Shown here: positions 9,214-15,036 of the stretch, piece by piece
Numbering within the stretch: position 1 is the first letter of the stretch
How the letters are laid out: each line of letters opens with the position of its first letter
Source: Clostridia bacterium
Lineage (GTDB): Bacteria; Bacillota; Clostridia; Oscillospirales; CAG-272
Length of the DNA stretch: 15,036 nt
NCBI GenBank assembly: GCA_017958705.1
Contig: JAGDCE010000136.1
Location: forward strand, 1 to 15,036
Direction: 5' to 3'
Position numbers and translations under genes: made by a program
Notes under the pieces: model-generated
Databases searched by the model: none
What the model was told of the DNA's origin: nothing
Seen by the model: the letters and a program-made list of their open reading frames with translations, nothing else

Positions 9214-10076
9214 GCGTTTTCACCTCCGTCGTTTTTCTTGTTGTGGAGCTTGAGAGTTCTCGGCTCTGTCACGAGCAGCGCGTAAAGCTGGTTTTTAAGC
9301 GACGTGTAATCGAAGTTGCGCTTCAGCTCGCCGTCGAGCGCGAGCGATATCGTTCCTGTCTCTTCGCTTACCACGATGACGATCGCGTCGCTGTTCTCGC
9401 TCATGCCGATCGCCGCGCGGTGGCGTGTGCCGAGATCGCGGAAAATATCGTTTTTCTGTGAAAGCGGGAGGAAGCATCCGACGGCGCAGATCTTGTTGTC
9501 CGAGATTATCATCGCGCCGTCATGCAAAGGCGCTTTATTGAAGAATATATTCTTGATAAGAGACGCGTTCGGGTCGGCGGTAAGTACGGTACCGGTCTTT
9601 TCAATATCGCCGAGCTTCGTAAGCCGCTCGATAACGATAAGACATCCGGTCTTCGATGCCGACATGTCCGTCACGGCTTCGCAGACGTTAGAGATCATCG
9701 AAGTCGTTTCGGCCGACGCACGCGAATCGGATATGTTCTTGAAGCCCTTCAACGGCTGCGCTCCGACCTTTTCAAGCCCGGAGCGGAGCTCGGGCTGGAA
9801 CAGGATGACGAGCGCGATAAGCCCTATCTGGAAAACGTTGGACAGGATAAAACTCAGCGCGTACATATGCACGACGTCGCTGATTATAAATACGATCAGC
9901 AAAAGCACGACGCCGATCGCAAGCCTTGACGCCCTCCTGTTCTTTATGAATTTGTAAGCGTAGTAGATGATGACGGCGACGATTATGATGTCAAGGACGT
10001 CGATGATCCTGATCGATTTTATGATCGACCACAGATTCGAAAACTGTCGCGCCACTGTGTTGAAAAACTGGCTCAT
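9210..10076 (-). CDS. cdaA: Membrane diadenylate cyclase CdaA
   Basis: CdaA condenses two ATP into the second messenger cyclic di-AMP. The 288-residue length fits the family. Three N-terminal transmembrane helices are visible (about 24-44, 50-68 and 74-93). A linker and the cytoplasmic DAC domain follow, with both catalytic signatures intact: DGAMII (186-191) and GTRHRAAIG (216-224). It is the first gene of the minus-strand operon, with an extended -10 promoter just upstream and a GGGAG-type ribosome site about 7 nt before the ATG. The overlap with cdaR matches the standard Firmicutes arrangement. A third common partner, glmM, is not present in this window; the FAD protein and recJ follow instead. 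Confidence 0.97.
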   Translation of the reverse strand: MSQFFNTVARQFSNLWSIIKSIRIIDVLDIIIVAVIIYYAYKFIKNRRASRLAIGVVLLLIVFIISDVVHMYALSFILSNVFQIGLIALVILFQPELRSGLEKVGAQPLKGFKNISDSRASAETTSMISNVCEAVTDMSASKTGCLIVIERLTKLGDIEKTGTVLTADPNASLIKNIFFNKAPLHDGAMIISDNKICAVGCFLPLSQKNDIFRDLGTRHRAAIGMSENSDAIVIVVSEETGTISLALDGELKRNFDYTSLKNQLYALLVTEPRTLKLHNKKNDGGENA

Positions 10077-10114
10077 ATCCGCTCTCCCGCAATACGGTAT
10101 AATATTGGTATCTT

Positions 10115-10143
10115 ATTATAACACATCAAAAATCATATTTCAA
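10115..10143 (-). promoter_or_regulatory. Sigma-A-like promoter of the cdaA operon
   Basis: On the minus strand a -35 TTGAAA (10143-10138) and a perfect -10 TATAAT (10120-10115) are 17 nt apart, with an extended -10 TG one base before the hexamer. Transcription would begin near 10108, giving a leader of about 31 nt before cdaA. No other plausible promoter was seen in the short gaps inside this operon, so it may drive all seven genes. The match is read by eye and start sites are not measured. Confidence 0.75.
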
Positions 10144-10248
10144 TACAGAATACCGAATAAATTATTATATTTATTTGTATTCCTCCATTCGAGGCGTGTA
10201 TTTACAAATCCTACAAAAAAAGAATTTTGAAATTTTTACGTAAATAAC

Positions 10249-10277
10249 TTGCAATTTAATCTACTGTGTGATATTAT
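10249..10277 (+). promoter_or_regulatory. Sigma-A-like promoter of the oxidoreductase-isp operon
   Basis: A -35 TTGCAA (10249-10254) and a -10 TATTAT (10272-10277) are 17 nt apart, with an extended -10 TG at 10269-10270. The predicted start is near 10284, leaving about 25 nt of leader before the P-loop gene at 10309. It is the only good candidate in front of the plus-strand genes. Read by eye. Confidence 0.72.
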
Positions 10278-10308
10278 AAATAAAATCAATGTTTAACGGG
10301 TCACGGTA

Positions 10309-10986
10309 ATGAGAGAATTTTCGGCGTCTGCTCTCGCCGGCAGAGTCGTCGTTGTGACGGGGCACTTCGGCTGCGGCAAAACGAACGTATCGGCGGAGCT
10401 TGCAAAGCGTCTGTCGTCATACGGTCAGACGTATCTTATAGATTACGACAACGTAAATCCTTATTTCCGCGCCGCGGACACGGCAAGGTTCCTTGAGCCA
10501 TACGGCGTGAAGGTCGTTATTCCGGAGTTCGCAAACACGAACGTCGACATCCCGGCGGTCTCGCCGCTCGTAAATACCGCGCTGACGGACGCACAGAACG
10601 GCGCCTCCGTCGTGATCGACGTCGGAGGCGACATGCTCGGCGCGATCTCACTCGGGTATCTGCACGAAAAGCTCCTGCGGCTCGATCCGGTCGTCATATA
10701 CGTTTTCAACGCTTACAGGCCGCTTACCGGCGAATGGCAGGACGCGCTGACCGTCATGAAGGAGATAGAAGCGGCGTGCGGTCTGACCGTCACCGCACTC
10801 GTCAACAACAGCAATATTGGCGCCGAAACGACGTCCGCCGATATCGAGGCGACTGCGGGATATGCGAAATCTCTGTCGGACGCCGCCGGCGCAGGACTTC
10901 TCTTCACTTCGTATATGAACAACGATCCTCCGAACGTACCGGGCGATATCCTTAAACTGAAAGATACGACAAAAAAACTTTTTTAA
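10309..10986 (+). CDS. Small P-loop ATP-binding protein preceding the oxidoreductase
   Basis: A P-loop NTPase of 225 residues. The Walker A motif is GHFGCGKTN (18-26, K24), a Walker B-like strand ends in VVIDVGGD (101-108), and a conserved-looking block DYDNVNPYFR (45-54) follows the second strand where SIMIBI-class NTPases carry their switch aspartate. It resembles the MinD/ParA/CobQ-like superfamily but lacks the deviant KGGxGKT signature. Similar small ATPases are found in front of 2-oxoacid:ferredoxin oxidoreductase genes in Clostridia, from general recall. A role in cofactor insertion, assembly or regulation of the complex is only inference. The ATG at 10309 is the only sensible start: an in-frame stop lies at 10294 and the Walker motif follows soon after. 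The ribosome site is weak (ACGGG, 10296-10300). Confidence 0.85.
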   Translation: MREFSASALAGRVVVVTGHFGCGKTNVSAELAKRLSSYGQTYLIDYDNVNPYFRAADTARFLEPYGVKVVIPEFANTNVDIPAVSPLVNTALTDAQNGASVVIDVGGDMLGAISLGYLHEKLLRLDPVVIYVFNAYRPLTGEWQDALTVMKEIEAACGLTVTALVNNSNIGAETTSADIEATAGYAKSLSDAAGAGLLFTSYMNNDPPNVPGDILKLKDTTKKLF

Positions 10987-10994
10987 AAGGTGAT
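10987..10994 (+). promoter_or_regulatory. Ribosome binding site fixing the ferredoxin-subunit start
   Basis: AAGGTGAT lies 4 nt or more before the ATG at 10999. A GTG at 10990 in the same frame would extend the protein by three residues but sits inside this site, so the ATG is preferred. Confidence 0.7.
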
Positions 10995-10998
10995 TGAT

Positions 10999-11208
10999 AT
11001 GAACAAGGTAATTTTTGAGATCGATCTTTGCAAAGGCTGCGGTCTCTGCGCCGCGGCGTGTCCGAAGGGAATTATCTCTCTTGACACGGCGGTGCTGAAT
11101 GCAAAGGGCTATCACCCCGCGCAGCTGACCGATGCAAAAAGCTGTATCGCCTGCGCCTCCTGCGCGCTTATGTGCCCGGACGCGGTGATCACGGTCATAA
11201 GGGAATAA
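10999..11208 (+). CDS. 2x[4Fe-4S] ferredoxin subunit of 2-oxoacid:ferredoxin oxidoreductase
   Basis: A 69-residue bacterial-type ferredoxin, the delta subunit (KorD/VorD type) of the complex encoded downstream. Two complete cluster-binding motifs are present: C11, C14, C17 with C21-Pro, and C49, C52, C55 with C59-Pro, enough for two [4Fe-4S] clusters. It passes electrons from the thiamine-diphosphate site in the beta subunit to free ferredoxin. It follows the P-loop gene after 12 nt and is followed 13 nt later by the alpha subunit. The start at 10999 is chosen from the AAGGTGAT ribosome site; the in-frame GTG at 10990 overlaps that site. No signal peptide is seen, so it is cytosolic. Confidence 0.93.
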   Translation: MNKVIFEIDLCKGCGLCAAACPKGIISLDTAVLNAKGYHPAQLTDAKSCIACASCALMCPDAVITVIRE

Positions 11209-11221
11209 GGAGGAGCGATCA

Positions 11222-12283
11222 ATGGCAAAAGTTTTGATCAAAGGCAACGAAGCCGTCGCAGAGGCGGCGATACGCTCGGGATGCCGTTACTATTTCGGCT
11301 ATCCCATAACTCCGCAGACGGAGATCGCCGAATATATGGCCAAAAAGATGCCGACAGTCGGCGGGCTTTGCCTGCAGGCTGAAAGTGAAGTCGCGGCTAT
11401 AAACATGGTATACGGCGCCGCGGCGTCCGGAGTCAGGGTCATGACCTCGTCGTCTTCCCCCGGCATAAGCCTTAAAAGCGAAGGCGTCAGTTATATAGTC
11501 GGCTGCGATCTGCCGTGCGTCATATTGAACGTGCAGCGCGGCGGCCCCGGCCTCGGCGGCATTCAGCCGGCGCAGTCTGATTACTATCAGGCGACTAAGG
11601 CGCTTGGTCACGGTGACATGCACCTGTTCGTGCTCGCCCCGTCGTCCGTGCAGGAGATGGCGCAGCTTACAGCCGACGCGTTCGGTATCGCCGATAAATA
11701 CAGGATGCCGGTGCTCATTCTTGCAGACGGCGCACTCGGTCAGATGATGGAGCCGGTCGATTTCGACGCGCTTCATTTCACGCCCGAGCCCGAAAAGCCT
11801 TGGGCAGCGAACGGCCACGGCAACAAGCGCAAAAAGAACATTCACACTTCTCTTTTCTTAAAACCCGAAGAGCTTGAATCGAACATACTAGAAAGAGCGA
11901 AAAAGTACGAACTGGTCGATGTAAACGAGATAAGATACGAGAATTATCTCTGCGACGACGCCGATATCGTCATCGTTTCGTTCGGCATCACGGCGAGGAT
12001 CTCAAAAGCCGCAGTAAACGAGGCGAGAGCTCGCGGCATCAAAGCCGGACTGCTTCGCCCGATAACGCTTTCGCCGTTCCCGGCTCCCGAGCTTCTCCGT
12101 CTTGCGGATACGGCTTCGGCGTTCCTTTCGGTCGAACTCAACATGGGTCAGATGGTGAACGACGTCAGACTCGCCGTTCAGTGCAGAAAACCCGTTGAAT
12201 TCTTCGGACGTACCGGCGGAAGCCTGCCTTCGTCCGAGGACGTGCTCGAACAGATCATAAAGATTTCCGGAGGCCTGAAATGA
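11222..12283 (+). CDS. vorB: 2-oxoacid:ferredoxin oxidoreductase alpha subunit (VorB-like)
   Basis: The alpha subunit, 353 residues, supplies the domain contacting the pyrimidine end of thiamine diphosphate and the CoA-proximal domain. Visible blocks are YPITPQTE (26-33), QAESEVAAINM (52-62), TSSSSPGISL (75-84) and RGGPGLGGIQP (106-116), all typical of four-subunit enzymes. The complex oxidatively decarboxylates a 2-oxoacid with CoA to acyl-CoA and CO2 while reducing ferredoxin. The overall sequence resembles clostridial proteins named 3-methyl-2-oxobutanoate (2-ketoisovalerate) VorB more than the KorA 2-oxoglutarate type, but substrate cannot be fixed from sequence. The ribosome site AAGGAGG (11207-11213, 8-nt spacing) is the strongest in the operon. 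Its stop overlaps the beta start (ATGA). Confidence 0.93.
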   Translation: MAKVLIKGNEAVAEAAIRSGCRYYFGYPITPQTEIAEYMAKKMPTVGGLCLQAESEVAAINMVYGAAASGVRVMTSSSSPGISLKSEGVSYIVGCDLPCVILNVQRGGPGLGGIQPAQSDYYQATKALGHGDMHLFVLAPSSVQEMAQLTADAFGIADKYRMPVLILADGALGQMMEPVDFDALHFTPEPEKPWAANGHGNKRKKNIHTSLFLKPEELESNILERAKKYELVDVNEIRYENYLCDDADIVIVSFGITARISKAAVNEARARGIKAGLLRPITLSPFPAPELLRLADTASAFLSVELNMGQMVNDVRLAVQCRKPVEFFGRTGGSLPSSEDVLEQIIKISGGLK

Positions 12284-13041
12284 TAGTATATAAAAGACCG
12301 AAGGCACTTTCGCAGGTGCCGATGCACTACTGCCCCGGCTGCACGCACGGTATAGTGCACAGACTCGTCGCCGAGGTCATCGACGAACTCGGGATAGAGG
12401 GTGATACGATTGGCGTCGCACCGGTCGGCTGTGCGGTTTTCGCGTACAATTACTTTGAATGCGACTTTATCGAGGCGTCGCACGGCCGCGCACCGGCGGT
12501 TGCGACCGGCGTGAAGCGCACGCATCCCGACAAGATCGTATTCACGTATCAGGGTGACGGCGACCTTGCCGCGATAGGCACGGCTGAAACCGTCCACGCT
12601 TCCGCGCGCGGTGAAAACATAACGATAATTTTCATAAACAATACGAATTACGGTATGACCGGCGGCCAGATGGCGCCGACGACGATGCCGGGCCAGGTCA
12701 CCACGACATCGCCTTACGGCAGACAGAAGCTGATCCAGGGCAACCCGATCCACGTTTGCGAGATGCTCTCCACGCTTGACGGCGTGGCGTACGCGGAACG
12801 TGTCGCGGTGAACAACGTTAGAAACGTCCGCACCGCGAAAAAGGCGATAAAGAAGGCGTTCCAGAATCAGATCGACAAGAAGGGGCTGTCCATCGTCGAG
12901 GTGCTGTCGACCTGCCCGACGAACTGGGGCATGTCGCCGACGGACGCTCTGAAATTCGTTGACGAGAAGATGATACCGTTCTATCCGCTCGGAGTTTACG
13001 TCGACAGAAACGCGATGGGAGGCGATCAGGATGACAAATAA
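12280..13041 (+). CDS. 2-oxoacid:ferredoxin oxidoreductase beta subunit, thiamine-diphosphate binding
   Basis: The 253-residue catalytic beta subunit. It binds thiamine diphosphate and Mg through GDGDLAAIG (92-100) and the following NNTNYGMTGGQ (120-130). Four cysteines are placed to hold the proximal [4Fe-4S] cluster: C18 and C21 in CPGC, C51 in VGC and C212 in STCPTNWG. It performs the decarboxylation and first electron transfer, with the ferredoxin subunit as acceptor. The start overlaps the alpha stop by 4 nt, with GGAGG at 12269-12273 and a 6-nt spacer. The gamma gene begins 11 nt before this gene ends. The short length is normal for four-subunit enzymes. Often called KorB or VorA; no symbol is given because the substrate is open. 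Confidence 0.93.
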   Translation: MIVYKRPKALSQVPMHYCPGCTHGIVHRLVAEVIDELGIEGDTIGVAPVGCAVFAYNYFECDFIEASHGRAPAVATGVKRTHPDKIVFTYQGDGDLAAIGTAETVHASARGENITIIFINNTNYGMTGGQMAPTTMPGQVTTTSPYGRQKLIQGNPIHVCEMLSTLDGVAYAERVAVNNVRNVRTAKKAIKKAFQNQIDKKGLSIVEVLSTCPTNWGMSPTDALKFVDEKMIPFYPLGVYVDRNAMGGDQDDK

Positions 13042-13567
13042 GATCATACTCGCCGGATTCGGCGGCCAGGGGATCCTCTTCCTCGGCAAAAAGCTCGCTA
13101 CCGCCGGCATGGACAAGGATTTGAACGTCACGTGGCTACCCTCATACGGTCCGGAACAGCGCGGCGGCACCTGCAACTGCAGCGTGATCCTGTCCGATAC
13201 CGATATCAGCTCTCCGATCATCGGCTCGCCCGACACGCTTGTCGCCTTCAACATCCAGTCGTATGATAAATTCATGCCGAGAATAACGCCCGGCGGAAAG
13301 CTGTTTGCCGATTCAACGCTGATCGACAAAAGACCGGAGAGGAACGATATAGAGTCTTTCTTCATCCCCGCGACGCAGATGGCGAACGATCTCGGATCTC
13401 CGAAGCTTGTCAACGTCATTATGCTCGGATTTGTAATAAAGCACACAGGTCTGTTCGAGTACGACTATATCAGAGGAGTCCTGACCGATTCTCTTCCCGC
13501 CTCGAAAGCGGCGCTGCGCGAGGCCAACGGCCGCGCTTTTGACGCCGGCTACGGGTACGAAGGATGA
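13031..13567 (+). CDS. 2-oxoacid:ferredoxin oxidoreductase gamma subunit
   Basis: A 178-residue gamma subunit (POR_gamma domain, KorC type) completing the delta-alpha-beta-gamma set. The family's opening glycine-rich motif GFGGQGI (9-15) and the second block YGPEQRGGT (39-47) are both present. The subunit is thought to contribute to CoA binding and complex assembly. It overlaps the beta gene by 11 nt; its ribosome site GGGAGG (13017-13022, 8-nt spacing) lies inside the last beta codons. The stop overlaps the ispD start (ATGA). All four subunits are present and intact, so a working complex is expected. Confidence 0.92.
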   Translation: MTNKIILAGFGGQGILFLGKKLATAGMDKDLNVTWLPSYGPEQRGGTCNCSVILSDTDISSPIIGSPDTLVAFNIQSYDKFMPRITPGGKLFADSTLIDKRPERNDIESFFIPATQMANDLGSPKLVNVIMLGFVIKHTGLFEYDYIRGVLTDSLPASKAALREANGRAFDAGYGYEG

Positions 13568-14346
13568 GCCGCGACGTAAGGAAAAGCCCGTATAACAAAT
13601 TCACACGGGCTATGAAAAAGCTGTTCGGCGTTGATCACAGAGACTGGTTCAACAGCGCGATTATCGTCGCCGCCGGTGCCGGTACGAGGATGAATCTGCC
13701 GGACGGTCAGACGAAGCAGATGCTATGTATCGAGGGTGTTCCCGTCATCGTTCGCACGGTCCTGCAATTTGAAGCGTGCGAGGATATCGACGAGATAATC
13801 CTCGTCGTCCGTAAGGACGAGTTTGACGAATACAGACAGTTCTATAAACAGTACGGTTTCAAGAAGGTCAAACATATCGTCGCCGGTGGTGAAACCCGGC
13901 AGATCTCTGTGCTCAACGGATTGAGCAAGGTCGATAAAAACGCGGATTTTGTTACGATCCACGACGGAGTCCGGTGCCTCATAACACCCGGAATGATCTC
14001 CGAGGTTTGCACCTGGGCGTATCACTACGGCGCGGCGACGGCCGTGACGAAACCTGTCGACACGCTGAAGCTCAGCGAAGACGGCGTGTTCATCAAAGAG
14101 ACCGTGGATCGCGACAAGATATATCACGCGCAGACTCCGCAGATATTCAAGTACGATATGTACCGCGCCGCGGCTCTCTCCGCCAAAAAGGACGGTTTTG
14201 AAGCGACAGACGACAACTCGCTCGTCGAGAGGCTGAAGTTCAAGATATATATCTGTGATCTCGGCAAGGAGAACATAAAGATCACCACGCAGGAGGACGT
14301 TTACTGCGCCGAGGCGATACTGAAAAGCCGCGGAGGTGACAAATGA
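13564..14346 (+). CDS. ispD: 2-C-methyl-D-erythritol 4-phosphate cytidylyltransferase
   Basis: IspD joins CTP and methylerythritol phosphate to give CDP-methylerythritol, the third step of the MEP isoprenoid pathway. Motifs visible are AAGAGTRM (36-43) and K51-Q52 for CTP binding, GGETRQISVLNGL (108-120), HDGVR (133-137, the usual form being HDAAR), PVDTLK (164-169), AQTPQIF (189-195) and the closing KITTQEDVYCAEAIL. The 260 residues are about 30 more than usual. The excess is an N-terminal basic, aromatic tail before the first beta strand. The ATG at 13564 overlaps the gamma stop but has a poorly spaced AAGG; M17 at 13612 is an alternative start. The related TarI (ribitol phosphate) enzymes share this fold, but ispF as the next gene favours IspD. 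Confidence 0.91.
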   Translation: MSRDVRKSPYNKFTRAMKKLFGVDHRDWFNSAIIVAAGAGTRMNLPDGQTKQMLCIEGVPVIVRTVLQFEACEDIDEIILVVRKDEFDEYRQFYKQYGFKKVKHIVAGGETRQISVLNGLSKVDKNADFVTIHDGVRCLITPGMISEVCTWAYHYGAATAVTKPVDTLKLSEDGVFIKETVDRDKIYHAQTPQIFKYDMYRAAALSAKKDGFEATDDNSLVERLKFKIYICDLGKENIKITTQEDVYCAEAILKSRGGDK

Positions 14347-14819
14347 GCGTACGCATCGGGCACGGCTACGACGTGCACAGGCTCGTCAGCGGCCGTCCTC
14401 TGATACTGGGCGGCGTGAATATACCGCACGACAAAGGTCTGCTGGGCCATTCCGACGCAGACGTGCTGATTCACGCGGTATGCGACGCGCTGCTCGGCGC
14501 CGCAGCGCTGCGCGATATCGGTCATCATTTCCCGGACAGCGATCCGGCGTATAAAGGGATCGACAGCGCGCTGCTGTTAAAAAAAGTCGTTTCCATGATC
14601 TCGGATACGGGATACAGGATCGGAAACGTCGACGTGACGGTGATCGCACAACGGCCGAAGCTCTCACCGTACATTCCGCAGATGACACAGAACCTCGCCG
14701 CATGCCTCGGCGTGCCGGTAACGGACGTAAACGTTAAAGCGACGACCGAGGAAAAACTCGGCTTCACCGGAACCGGCAAAGGCATATCCGCTCACGCCGT
14801 ATGTATCATTGAAAAATGA
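14343..14819 (+). CDS. ispF: 2-C-methyl-D-erythritol 2,4-cyclodiphosphate synthase
   Basis: IspF cyclises CDP-methylerythritol 2-phosphate to methylerythritol 2,4-cyclodiphosphate, releasing CMP, in the MEP pathway. It normally works as a trimer with a zinc ion at each subunit interface. The zinc ligands are D10 and H12 in GHGYDVHRL (6-14) and H44 in GHSDADVLIH (35-44). The C-terminal TTEEKLGFTGTGKGISAHAV segment is the standard family end. Length 158 is typical. Its ATG overlaps the ispD stop (ATGA) and a strong GGAGGTG (14332-14338) precedes it. It is the last gene of the plus-strand operon; a strong hairpin follows 24 nt after the stop. IspE, needed between the two steps, is not in the window. 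Confidence 0.97.
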   Translation: MSVRIGHGYDVHRLVSGRPLILGGVNIPHDKGLLGHSDADVLIHAVCDALLGAAALRDIGHHFPDSDPAYKGIDSALLLKKVVSMISDTGYRIGNVDVTVIAQRPKLSPYIPQMTQNLAACLGVPVTDVNVKATTEEKLGFTGTGKGISAHAVCIIEK

Positions 14820-14843
14820 GATATAACAGAATAATCGCGCATA

Positions 14844-14872
14844 GCGGTGTACTTCGTAAGGAAGTACACCGC
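14844..14872 (+). terminator. Strong hairpin after ispF, possible transcript end
   Basis: GCGGTGTACTTC (14844-14855) and GAAGTACACCGC (14861-14872) form a perfect 12-bp stem around a 5-nt loop, GTAAG. It sits 24 nt after the ispF stop. It lacks the T-run of a classic intrinsic terminator, so it may instead protect the mRNA end, or be the first hairpin of the repeat array that begins directly after it. Confidence 0.5.
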
Positions 14873-15030
14873 AGCTAAATTCGCCGCGAGCGGCGAGCTA
14901 AATTATGCTCCGCATAGCTAAATGTGCTTCGCAAGCTAAATTCGCTGACGCGAGCTGAAAGAGGCGAATTTAATTTAGCTGAAACCGACAGGTTTCAATT
15001 TAGCTGCGAGCGTAAGCGAGCAATTTAGCT
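14873..15030. repeat. Linker-hairpin repeat array with an internal inversion
   Basis: No gene is seen here. A 9-nt linker, AGCTAAATT, occurs at 14873-14881, 14896-14904, 14916-14924 (last base changed) and 14934-14942. Its reverse complement, AATTTAGCT, occurs at 14972-14980, 14997-15005 and 15022-15030. Spacings are 23, 20 and 18 nt on the left and 25 and 25 nt on the right. Between linkers lie short self-complementary segments of unrelated sequence: CGCCG/CGGCG (14882-14895), ATGC/GCAT (14905-14915), TGC/GCA (14925-14933), CGC/GCG (14943-14952) and GAAACC/GGTTTC (14981-14996). The last spacer (15006-15021) pairs as GC-GA-GC around GTAA, with G-A mismatches. The linkers can pair in nested order. 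The array reaches the window end and may continue. The class is unknown; it could be a REP-like or MITE-like element. Confidence 0.8.
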
Positions 15031-15036
15031 GAATAA

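Larger units (their letters stand above)
10077..10308. other. Divergent AT-rich intergenic control region
   Basis: This 232-nt stretch between the two operons holds no convincing gene. It is much more AT-rich than the flanking genes. It contains the two promoters listed separately. Between them is a 10-bp palindrome TTTACGTAAA at 10235-10244, ending 4 nt before the plus-strand -35, and an inverted repeat AATTT-TG-AAATT at 10223-10234. Either could be a repressor or activator site, but short palindromes arise easily in AT-rich DNA. No riboswitch or T-box features were recognised. Confidence 0.6.

Noticed and set aside
10098..10103. A TATAAT on the plus strand as a second promoter for the right operon
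   Set aside because: No suitable -35 lies 15-19 nt upstream; the nearest TTGAAA (10060-10065) is 32 nt away. The TATTAT promoter at 10249-10277 is far better.
12178..13446. Open frame of 422 codons on the minus strand opposite the beta and gamma subunit genes
   Set aside because: It lies antisense to two well-supported genes, its product is Arg/Val/His-rich with no recognisable domain, and it has no upstream gene context. It is a by-product of stop-poor antisense frames.
14873..15030. CRISPR array
   Set aside because: The repeats are only 9 nt, they invert midway, and spacers are 9-16 nt and self-complementary. No cas genes are nearby.

Overview
The window looks like a chromosomal segment from an anaerobic member of the Bacillota, most likely class Clostridia. 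The evidence is the Firmicutes-type cdaA-cdaR pair, a bifunctional Rel, a RecJ-Rel-Dtd-HemZ neighbourhood, a four-subunit ferredoxin-linked 2-oxoacid oxidoreductase and sigma-A-like promoters. No phage, plasmid or transposase genes are visible. Fourteen protein genes fill almost all of it, in two divergent, tightly packed operons.

Left operon (minus strand, from about 10.1 kb down to the left edge): cdaA (diadenylate cyclase), cdaR (its YbbR-domain regulator), a COG2509-type FAD protein, recJ, rel (ppGpp synthetase/hydrolase), dtd and a hemZ-like radical SAM gene. Gaps are 17 nt or less, or the genes overlap, so one transcript probably joins c-di-AMP synthesis and ppGpp metabolism with DNA repair and tRNA quality control. 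The apt gene often found between recJ and rel, and the glmM gene often found after cdaA-cdaR, are absent here.

Control region (10077-10308): 232 nt of AT-rich DNA. It carries two back-to-back promoters, each with a 17-nt spacer and an extended -10: TTGAAA-17-TATAAT toward cdaA and TTGCAA-17-TATTAT toward the right operon.

Right operon (plus strand, 10.3-14.8 kb): a small P-loop ATPase, a 2x[4Fe-4S] ferredoxin subunit, then the alpha, beta and gamma subunits of a 2-oxoacid:ferredoxin oxidoreductase (2-ketoisovalerate/VorB-like), then ispD and ispF of the MEP isoprenoid pathway. Every junction from alpha to ispF overlaps, implying translational coupling. The oxidoreductase makes reduced ferredoxin, which the later MEP enzymes IspG and IspH commonly need.

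Right end (14820-15036): no gene. A strong 12-bp hairpin follows ispF. It leads into an array of a 9-nt linker, AGCTAAATT, repeated four times and then inverted three times as AATTTAGCT. The linkers are separated by short hairpins whose sequences all differ but which stay self-complementary. The array runs up to the window edge. This is the least explained and most interesting part of the window.
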